Positions 1-5,129 of a stretch of 11,635 nucleotides of DNA are shown here, one piece after another (positions within the stretch are counted from its first letter, which is position 1; each line of letters begins with the position of its first letter). A model generated the notes under the pieces. It was not told the origin of the DNA. It saw only the letters and a program-made list of their open reading frames with translations, and made no database searches. Source of the stretch: JBEKOF01 sp050015895 (GTDB lineage Bacteria; Verrucomicrobiota; Verrucomicrobiia; Limisphaerales; Palsa-1400). The stretch spans positions 1-11,635 of the forward strand of contig JBEKAN010000113.1 of the NCBI GenBank assembly GCA_050015895.1, read 5' to 3'. Made by a program: the position numbers and the translations under genes.

Positions 1-203
1 TCCAATCCGGCGCCGTTGAGCATGTGCTCGTAGCCCCTTTCCCCGACGACCTCCGGATACAAGGCTTTGAGGCTGTCGAGCCTTGCCGCGCTGACATCAC
101 ACATCATTTTCAGATTGCATCCAGGCGAGGAGCGAAAATTGCGGACCAGATTTGGCCCCCAGTAACCGCATCCGACAACTCCGACATTGATTGGCTTACT
201 CAT
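1..203 (-). CDS. Gfo/Idh/MocA family oxidoreductase, N-terminal part (runs off left edge)
   Basis: Translating the minus strand from the ATG at 203-201 gives 67 residues starting MSKPINVGVVGCGYWGPNLV. The GxGxxG turn in VGCGYWG (residues 9-15) followed by PNLVRNF is the NAD(P)-binding Rossmann start typical of the Gfo/Idh/MocA sugar dehydrogenases, including the WbpB/WlbA group acting on nucleotide sugars. MCDVSAARLDSLKALYP is the second beta strand and helix of that fold. The catalytic EKP region lies outside the window, so substrate cannot be told. The start overlaps the stop of the sugar transferase by 8 nt (ATGAGTAA), which indicates one operon with translational coupling and supports a role in making a modified sugar for an extracellular polysaccharide. 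The family call is firm; the pathway is inferred from the neighbour. Confidence 0.88.
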   Translation of the reverse strand, partial: MSKPINVGVVGCGYWGPNLVRNFRSSPGCNLKMMCDVSAARLDSLKALYPEVVGERGYEHMLNGAGL

Positions 204-891
204 GTTTGATTCCTCGAAGTTGAAAAAGGATCGCGGGAACGGTGCGAACGATAATTTGGAGATCCAGGAACAGCGATTTTTTTGCCACGTAGGCCAGATC
301 CAGTTCCATCATTCTCTCGAAGGTGGTTCGGTTCTTGCCGTTGACCTGCCAGAGGCCCGTCAGGCCGGGCAGCGTCTCGCAGCGCCGGCGATGACGCGGC
401 TCAAACATCTCATACTCGTAAACGACGCAGGGCCGCGGGCCGACCAGGCTCATCTCGCCCCGGAGGACGTTGAGAAGCTGGGGCAACTCATCCGCTCCCA
501 GAGCGCGCAGCCACAGGCCACCGGGGATGATCCGCGCGTCACGCGCACCGTCGAGTTTCCTCATCGGCTGGTTGGAAGCCATCAACTGACACACATGGGT
601 CTGGTGAACGCCAGTGTCGGCGTTGACAGCCATGGTGCGGAATTTCAGGCAGCGGAATCTCGTGCCCATGTGGCCGACGCGTTCTTGCTTGAAAAGGACT
701 GGGCCGGGAGAAACGATTTTGATGAACAACCCGATCAGCAACCACACCGGCACCCAAAGGACCGACGCGAGCAGGACACAAATTATATCCAGCGCGCGCT
801 TCCAGGACGGAACCCGGCTTCGCGCCGGGGCAACGCCGGAAAGGCTCTCAAAGCTCTCATCAGCGGGACAGTGGACACAGGAGGAGCTCAT
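196..891 (-). CDS. Monotopic phosphoglycosyl transferase (bacterial sugar transferase, WcaJ/PglC-like)
   Basis: This 231-residue protein should transfer a sugar phosphate from a UDP-sugar to undecaprenyl phosphate at the inner membrane, the first step of exopolysaccharide or glycan repeat synthesis. After a soluble N-terminus, KRALDIICVLL...LLIGLFIKIVSPGPVLFKQERVG (about 31-73) is the re-entrant membrane helix and the signature that follows it. KFRTM lies at 83-87, the Asp-Glu catalytic dyad is D134-E135 in GADELPQLLNVLRGEMSLVGPRP, and PGLTGLWQVNGKNRTTFERM (175-194) is the conserved C-terminal block. It is the short form, without the extra N-terminal membrane domain of WbaP-type enzymes. I chose the ATG at 891 because AAGGCGG lies about 4-7 nt upstream. 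A longer TTG start at 987 exists but has no family homology before residue 33. Genes of this type accompany exosortase loci. Confidence 0.93.
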   Translation of the reverse strand: MSSSCVHCPADESFESLSGVAPARSRVPSWKRALDIICVLLASVLWVPVWLLIGLFIKIVSPGPVLFKQERVGHMGTRFRCLKFRTMAVNADTGVHQTHVCQLMASNQPMRKLDGARDARIIPGGLWLRALGADELPQLLNVLRGEMSLVGPRPCVVYEYEMFEPRHRRRCETLPGLTGLWQVNGKNRTTFERMMELDLAYVAKKSLFLDLQIIVRTVPAILFQLRGIKHE

Positions 892-965
892 CGCGCCGCC
901 TTGGAATGCGGCAAGGGCGCAATTGAAGAATTGTTTTGGTCGCGGCGAAAGCCTTTGTGTTTCAT
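888..965 (-). other. Possible 25-codon leader ORF preceding the sugar transferase
   Basis: An ATG at 965-963 opens a 25-residue ORF (MKHKGFRRDQNN...) whose TGA overlaps the sugar transferase ATG as ATGA. The ATG lies 6 nt after a TATTCT hexamer (977-972) that itself follows the minus-strand copy of the recurrent CCCCATAGC element, so a leaderless transcript would begin at about this codon. The peptide resembles nothing I know. It may be a translated leader that couples ribosomes into the transferase, or simply a 5' UTR that happens to be open. The overlap and spacing are seen; translation is inferred. Confidence 0.3.
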
Positions 966-971
966 ATGGGC

Positions 972-1020
972 AGAATAGTCCTCCCAACGGGCGTCTGCTA
1001 TGGGGTGTTCACCCAAGAGG
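972..1020 (-). promoter_or_regulatory. Recurrent CCCCATAGC promoter element, copy A, driving the sugar transferase
   Basis: Read on the minus strand, TTGGG, six bases (tgaaca) and CCCCATAGC end at 997. A TATTCT hexamer resembling a -10 box lies 19 nt further on (977-972). This is the same arrangement as at six other sites in the window. Predicted transcription start is near 965, close to the leader ATG. No TTGACA-like -35 is present, so the conserved block may itself serve as the recognition site for a sigma factor or activator. Confidence 0.5.
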
Positions 1021-1035
1021 GTAACACCCCATAGC
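997..1035. repeat. Perfect 13-bp inverted repeat between divergent genes
   Basis: GCTATGGGGTGTT at 997-1009 is the exact reverse complement of AACACCCCATAGC at 1023-1035. The 13-nt spacer contains ACCC-AAGA-GGGT, so the strand could fold into a stem of 13 bp plus 4 bp with one bulged C and a 4-nt loop. It equals two copies of the recurrent promoter element placed back to back, facing the sugar transferase and the first VPDSG gene. No T-run follows either arm, so a terminator is unlikely. Confidence 0.85.
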
Positions 1036-1060
1036 GGGACTCCACCCCGTGACGTATTGG
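1015..1060 (+). promoter_or_regulatory. Recurrent CCCCATAGC promoter element, copy B, before VPDSG gene 1
   Basis: GG, six bases (gtaaca) and CCCCATAGCG end at 1036. TATTGG(T) at 1055-1060 begins 19 nt after the ATAGC. The coding ATG at 1152 is about 90 nt further on, so this transcript would have a real leader, unlike copies E to G. The same arrangement is repeated exactly at copy C in the downstream duplicate, at an offset of 853. Confidence 0.5.
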
Positions 1061-1151
1061 TGTGACTGGAAAAATGGATAAGACCATGCAGAGACATGAT
1101 CTTAACCTGTGCACAGTTAAAAATGACAACAATAGAGAACGACAGACAATT

Positions 1152-1745
1152 ATGAAACAGACCCTCAAAACAATCCCAGCTATATGCGCGGCGGCATTAT
1201 GCGCCGTTGCCCTGGCCGGCCCCGGCGCCAAGGCCAATTCCATCCCGACGATCACCGGCTCCATAGGCTTCGGCGCGTCGGGAGTCACCATCAACACTCC
1301 CGATTTGGCGAGCGCCACCAGCTTTGCGGTGTCGGGCCCGTTCGTCACCATCAGTCACGGAACCTATTCCGCAGTGCCCGAGTTTTACTCGGACGTGACC
1401 TTTAACGGATTCACGTTCCATCCGCCGGTCGGGTCCATCACCCCGTTGTGGACGTTCGACATCGGTTCGACGGTTTACAGCTTCGACGCCACCACCGACT
1501 CGTCCACTTGGAATCCCAGTCTGGACTCCTGGGAGATCGGAGGCGACGGCATCGCGATGATCACGGGCTACGCGCCGACCTTGGGAACTTGGAATGTCAA
1601 CCTGAGCGAAACCCGCGCGTCCTTCGTGTTCGACTCCTCAGCGGGGGCCAGCGGTGTGGCCGTGCCGGACGGAGGTTCGACCATGGCGCTGCTGGGCGGC
1701 GGCCTCCTTGGCTTGGGCCTGTTTAGTCGCAAGTTCTGTTGCTAG
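1152..1745 (+). CDS. VPDSG-CTERM (exosortase-sorted) secreted surface protein, copy 1
   Basis: This 197-residue protein is exported and probably anchored or processed by an exosortase. Residues 1-29 form a Sec signal peptide (MKQTLKTIPA, then a hydrophobic core ending near GAKA). The mature part is beta-rich with blocks such as SVTFNGFTFHPP-like, VGSITPLWTF, STVYSFDATT, GIAMITGY and LGTWNVNLSE, which I recognise from uncharacterised PEP-CTERM proteins. The tail is the tripartite sorting signal: VPDGGST (171-177), a Leu/Gly-rich transmembrane stretch, then SRKF. ATG 1152 is chosen because it begins the signal peptide and matches copy 2. An in-frame GTG at 1062 would add 30 polar residues and bury the signal peptide. 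Mature function is unknown; the sorting class is firm. The exosortase gene is not in this window. Confidence 0.9.
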   Translation: MKQTLKTIPAICAAALCAVALAGPGAKANSIPTITGSIGFGASGVTINTPDLASATSFAVSGPFVTISHGTYSAVPEFYSDVTFNGFTFHPPVGSITPLWTFDIGSTVYSFDATTDSSTWNPSLDSWEIGGDGIAMITGYAPTLGTWNVNLSETRASFVFDSSAGASGVAVPDGGSTMALLGGGLLGLGLFSRKFCC

Positions 1746-1772
1746 AAACACCCCCTCTGATTCAGATCTCAC

Positions 1773-1800
1773 AAGGCAGGGCGTCATCGCCCTGCCTTTT
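1773..1800 (+). terminator. Rho-independent terminator after VPDSG gene 1
   Basis: AAGGCAGGGCG (1773-1783) and CGCCCTGCCTT (1788-1798) form an 11-bp perfect stem with the loop TCAT, followed by TT to give a short T-run. It lies 28 nt after the stop codon. The equivalent hairpin occurs after copy 2. Confidence 0.88.
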
Positions 1801-1867
1801 GCCTGTGCAGAGACATCATTCGACTTATTGGCAACATGCGACCTTGGGCGATATGGAGCCGAGTCAT

Positions 1868-1913
1868 GGCAGGGAAACACCCCATAGCAGGACTCCAACC
1901 CATGCGGTATTGG
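1868..1913 (+). promoter_or_regulatory. Recurrent CCCCATAGC promoter element, copy C, before VPDSG gene 2
   Basis: GG, six bases (gaaaca) and CCCCATAGC end at 1888. TATTGG(T) at 1908-1913 begins 19 nt later, identical to copy B. It follows the first terminator by about 70 nt, so the second gene has its own promoter rather than read-through. The upstream arm (ATGGCAGGG) is a poorer match to ATGGGG than copies D and E. Confidence 0.5.
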
Positions 1914-1914
1914 T

Positions 1915-1995
1915 ATGAATAGAAGAATGGATAAGACGATGCAGAGACATGATTTTAACCTCTGCAAGATTAGAAACGCCAACAACAGAAAATGA
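1915..1995 (+). other. Possible 26-codon leader ORF upstream of VPDSG gene 2
   Basis: ATG 1915 (or an in-frame ATG at 1927, also present in copy 1 at 1074) opens a short ORF, MNRRMDKTMQRHDF..., that stops at TGA 1993-1995, nine bases before the VPDSG ATG and in the same frame. In copy 1 the matching codon is CGA (1140-1142), so the leader frame runs straight into the gene there. The peptide is polar and basic and is not recognised. Whether it is translated is unknown. Confidence 0.25.
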
Positions 1996-2004
1996 CAGAC
2001 AATT

Positions 2005-2598
2005 ATGAAACGCATCATCCAAACTATACCCGCCATGGCTGCGGCGGTGTTTTATGCCATTGCCCTGGCCGGCCCCGGCGCCAAGGCCAACCCGATCCCG
2101 ACGATCACCGGCTCCATAGGCTTCGGCGCGTCCGGAGTCACCATCAACAGTCCCACGTTGGCGACCGCCACCAGCTTTGCGGTGTCGGCCCCGTTCGTCA
2201 CCACGCGGGACGGAACCTACTCCGCCGTGCCCATGTTCTATTCCGACGTCACCTTTAATGGATTCACGTTCCATCCTCCGGTCGGGTCCATCACACCGCT
2301 GTGGACGTTCCAGATCGGTTCGACGGTTTACAGCTTCGACGCCACCACCGACTCGTCTTTCTGGAATCCCGGTCTGGACTCCTGGGAGATCGGAGGCGAT
2401 GGCATCGCGATGATCACGGGCTACGCCCCGAGCTTGGGAACTTGGAATGTCAACCTGAGCGAAACCGACGCGTCCTTCGTCTTCGACTCCTCAGCGGGGG
2501 CGAGTGGTGTGGCCGTGCCGGACGGGGGTTCGACCATGGCGCTGCTGGGCGGCGGCCTCCTTGGCCTGGGCCTGTTTAGTCGCAAGTTCTCCTACTAG
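2005..2598 (+). CDS. VPDSG-CTERM (exosortase-sorted) secreted surface protein, copy 2
   Basis: This is a full-length paralogue of the preceding gene, also 197 residues and without gaps. I count 26 residue differences by eye, about 87% identity. Ten of these fall in the first 20 residues (the signal peptide) and four more at 62-69 (SAPFVTTRDG against SGPFVTISHG). Residues 70-195 are almost unchanged, and the sorting signal VPDGGST...SRKF is identical, with only the last two residues altered (SY for CC). Predicted export and exosortase processing are as for copy 1. Start ATG 2005 opens MKRIIQTIPAMAAAVF, a plausible signal peptide. It has its own promoter element and terminator, so it appears to be an intact recent duplicate and not a pseudogene. 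Confidence 0.9.
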   Translation: MKRIIQTIPAMAAAVFYAIALAGPGAKANPIPTITGSIGFGASGVTINSPTLATATSFAVSAPFVTTRDGTYSAVPMFYSDVTFNGFTFHPPVGSITPLWTFQIGSTVYSFDATTDSSFWNPGLDSWEIGGDGIAMITGYAPSLGTWNVNLSETDASFVFDSSAGASGVAVPDGGSTMALLGGGLLGLGLFSRKFSY

Positions 2599-2625
2599 AA
2601 ACACCCGCTCTGATTCAGAACTCAT

Positions 2626-2650
2626 AAGGCAGGGCATCCCCCTGCCTTTA
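2626..2650 (+). terminator. Rho-independent terminator after VPDSG gene 2
   Basis: AAGGCAGGG (2626-2634) pairs with CCCTGCCTT (2640-2648) over 9 bp with a 5-nt loop. It is followed only by TA, so the T-run is weaker than in the first copy. Its position after the stop codon matches that of the first terminator. Confidence 0.75.
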
Positions 2651-2674
2651 GTGTTCCAGAGGGCGGCGTCGGGC

Positions 2675-2720
2675 ATGGGGAGTTTACCCCATTGCGGGAA
2701 CCACCCGCAATTCCTACAGT
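2675..2720 (+). promoter_or_regulatory. Degenerate CCCCAT promoter element, copy D, before the NHL gene
   Basis: ATGGGG (2675-2680), six bases (agttta), CCCCAT (2687-2692) and TGCGGG form a perfect 6-bp dyad with the same N6 spacing as the other copies, although ATAGC has become ATTGC. A TACAGT hexamer starts 19 nt after it (2715-2720). The remaining sequence from 2721 to 2828 is non-coding leader. It contains CAGAGACA at 2786-2793, shared with the leaders of both VPDSG genes (1089 and 1942). Confidence 0.42.
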
Positions 2721-2828
2721 TGCCCGCGTGCGCGCCATTGACGAACACAATCGGAACATTTTGCTGGAATTGTGCCACTGCCGTTCAGAGACACAGCTTG
2801 ACCGCACCGTAAACAACAAAGAAAGACC

Positions 2829-5093
2829 ATGAAAAGAATCAAAACAGCGCCGTTCGCGATATGCCTTTTGGCCGCAGGGCTGATCGTGCCGTCCCTCCAC
2901 GCCCAGAATTTCACTTTCACCACCATCGCGGGCGGATCGCAAGGCTCGGTGGATGGCGTCAATTCCGACGCGCAGTTTTACAGCCCCGCCGGAGCGGCCG
3001 CGGACGCCGGCGGCAATATCTATGTCGCCGACCAAGCCAACAACCTCATCCGTAAGATCAGCCCGCTGGGGACCAATTGGATCGTGACTACCATCGCCGG
3101 CGGCGCGCAGGGAAGCCTGGACGGCACCAACACCGGCGCCCGGTTCTCCGCTCCGACAGGAATTGCGGCGGACAGTTCCGGCAATCTCTATGTGGCCGAC
3201 CAGAACAGCAACGTCATCCGGCGCATCGCCCTGTCCGGGACCAACTGGGTCGTCACCACCATCGCCGGGACCGCCGGCGTCTCCGGTTTCAAAAACGGCG
3301 CCAATGGCGGCGCGAGTTTTTCCAACCCGACCGGGATTGCGGTGGATGGCGCCGGCGCCCTCTTCGTGGCTGATGAGGTCAACAATGCCATTCGGAAAAT
3401 CACGCCGGCCGGGACCAACTGGATCGTGACCACCATCGCCGGCGGCGCCCAGGGCGGGAGCGACGGCACCAACACGGCCGCCCAATTCTGGGGCCCCGCC
3501 GGGGTCGCGGTGGACACCGCCGGTCGCGTTTTTGTGGCGGACCAATTCAACAATGCCATCCGTTTGATCACCCCCATCGGAACCAACTGGGTTGTGAGCA
3601 CGATCGCCGGCCAGACTGTCTCCGGCCTTTCCAACGGGTTGGGCACGAACGCGCAGTTTTACGCGCCGCTGGGCGTGGCGGTGGACACGAACGACAATGT
3701 CTATGTCGCCGATGAGGTGAACAACGCCATTCGAAAGCTCGCGCCGGCGGGGACAAATTGGATGGCATCCACAAACTGGATGGTATCCACCCTCGGCGGC
3801 GGATCCCAGGGAAGCAGCGATGGGACCGGCGCCAATGCCAGCTTCAACCTACCCTTCGGCGTTGCGGCGGACGCCTACGGGGATGTTTTTGTGGCGGACT
3901 CCCAGAACAACGCCATCCGCCTCGGCGTCGCTGTTGGCAGCGCGCCGCCCACCGGCGGTTTGCAAGTCATGATCACATCGTCCAACGCGATTGCCGCGGG
4001 GGCGGAATGGCAGTTGGATGGCGGCCCTTCTTTCCAGACCAACGGCGCGATCCTGTCCGGTCTGGTCCCTGGCAACCACACCATCAGCTTCACGGCGGCA
4101 TCTGGATACACCACGCCGGCGATGCAAGTTATTCCGGTGACCGCCCGCCAAACGGCCCTGACGACGGGTAATTACCCGGTGGCCATTGCCAACGCCGGCT
4201 CGCTTCAAGTCATCCTTGCTCCTGCCGGCGCTCCCACTGCCGGAGCGCAATGGAAGGTGGACAGCGGCGCCTGGCAGGGCGACGAAGGCATTGTCGCGGG
4301 CTTGTCGCTGGGCGCCCACAACCTCTACTTCTGCTCCCTCCCCGGATGGACGGCGCCTTCCAGCCAGGTTGTGGCCATCACCAACAGCCAAACCACGCTG
4401 GCGACAGGAACCTACGTGCTGCAAACCGGTTCTCTGCAAGTGTCCATTCTTCCCCCCGCCGTTGTCACCGCCGGGGCGAAATGGTATTTCGATGGCGAAA
4501 CCGCGGCCCATGCAGGCGGTTCGACATTGTCCGGCTTGTTGCCCGGCACCCATGTTGTCAGTTTCAACACGGTCCTTGGATGGGAACCCGTGGCCAGTCA
4601 AGTTGTCACCATCGCCAACGCCTTGACGACCACCGCCACCGCCACCTTCACCCGACCGCCGCAATTGGTTGGAACGACCGCGGGCGGCGGCGGATTCCAA
4701 TTTGTTTTGAGAGGCCCGGTGGGGGGCCGCTACATTATCCAGGCCTCGACGGACCTTGCCGGTTGGACGTCCATTTCCACAAATGCAATTCCAGCGGGCG
4801 GCTCCATCCCCGTCATTGATTCGGACATGACCAACCATGTCCGGCGATTTTATCGGGCCGTCACCGTGACCACCAGTGCGCCTCAATTGGTTGGATTGAC
4901 CGCGAACCGCGCGACAGCCCAGTTTGTCTTGAACGGCCAAGGCGGAAGCGAATGTGTGATCCAGGCATCGTCAAATCTGCTCACTTGGTCGGCCATTCTT
5001 ACCAACATCATTCCGGACGCTGGATCCATCCAGATCACCGATCCGGGCGCGACCAATCAGAATCACCGGTTCTATCGCGCCCTGGGGCGGTGA
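2829..5093 (+). CDS. Secreted NHL-repeat beta-propeller protein with PEGA-like and C-terminal repeats
   Basis: This is a 754-residue exported protein. Residues 1-26 form a signal peptide ending SLHAQ. Six NHL blades follow at about 27-85, 86-141, 142-199, 200-255, 256-318 and 319-373, each built as V(T/S)TIAGG...G(V/I)AVD..G.(V/L)(Y/F)VAD..NNAIRKI.P.GTNW. Six blades make a closed propeller, usually a binding surface and not an enzyme. Three PEGA-like carbohydrate/surface-layer-type repeats come next (about 375-456, 457-532, 533-609; GSLQV...AGA.W..DG...GL.PG.H..SF). Two roughly 70-residue repeats (610-684, 685-754) end the protein (PQLVG.TA...F.(I)IQAS(T)(D)L..W..I.TN.IP..GSI...D...N...RFYRA), a module common in Verrucomicrobiota extracellular proteins. 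No VPDSG or other sorting tail is present, so it is probably released or held by another route. Ligand unknown. Confidence 0.88.
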   Translation: MKRIKTAPFAICLLAAGLIVPSLHAQNFTFTTIAGGSQGSVDGVNSDAQFYSPAGAAADAGGNIYVADQANNLIRKISPLGTNWIVTTIAGGAQGSLDGTNTGARFSAPTGIAADSSGNLYVADQNSNVIRRIALSGTNWVVTTIAGTAGVSGFKNGANGGASFSNPTGIAVDGAGALFVADEVNNAIRKITPAGTNWIVTTIAGGAQGGSDGTNTAAQFWGPAGVAVDTAGRVFVADQFNNAIRLITPIGTNWVVSTIAGQTVSGLSNGLGTNAQFYAPLGVAVDTNDNVYVADEVNNAIRKLAPAGTNWMASTNWMVSTLGGGSQGSSDGTGANASFNLPFGVAADAYGDVFVADSQNNAIRLGVAVGSAPPTGGLQVMITSSNAIAAGAEWQLDGGPSFQTNGAILSGLVPGNHTISFTAASGYTTPAMQVIPVTARQTALTTGNYPVAIANAGSLQVILAPAGAPTAGAQWKVDSGAWQGDEGIVAGLSLGAHNLYFCSLPGWTAPSSQVVAITNSQTTLATGTYVLQTGSLQVSILPPAVVTAGAKWYFDGETAAHAGGSTLSGLLPGTHVVSFNTVLGWEPVASQVVTIANALTTTATATFTRPPQLVGTTAGGGGFQFVLRGPVGGRYIIQASTDLAGWTSISTNAIPAGGSIPVIDSDMTNHVRRFYRAVTVTTSAPQLVGLTANRATAQFVLNGQGGSECVIQASSNLLTWSAILTNIIPDAGSIQITDPGATNQNHRFYRALGR

Positions 5094-5129
5094 ACGGAAC
5101 ATCACATTTTGAGTACAAAGTCCTCAGTC

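Larger units (their letters stand above)
1019..2649 (+). repeat. Tandem duplication of a whole transcription unit (853-bp offset)
   Basis: The first unit (about 1019-1800) and the second (about 1872-2649) carry the same parts in order: CCCCATAGC element (1023 and 1876), TATTGG (1055 and 1908), CAGAGACA leader motif (1089 and 1942), ATG (1152 and 2005), stop, and terminator stem (1773 and 2626). All pairs are 853 bp apart, so no net indel has accumulated up to the terminator. Within the terminator the second copy is 3 nt shorter. Confidence 0.9.

Noticed and set aside
187..978. Plus-strand open frame opposite the sugar transferase
   Set aside because: It is the complement of a clear phosphoglycosyl transferase with a catalytic Asp-Glu dyad, and its own translation has no recognisable features.
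1107..1116. CTGTGCACAG palindrome flanked by TTAA in the leader of VPDSG gene 1
   Set aside because: The matching place in copy 2 reads CTCTGCAAGA and has lost the symmetry, so it is not conserved even in the recent duplicate.
1808..1815. Extra CAGAGACA after the first terminator
   Set aside because: It resembles the leader motif but is upstream of element C and followed by no start codon at similar spacing; probably a remnant or chance.
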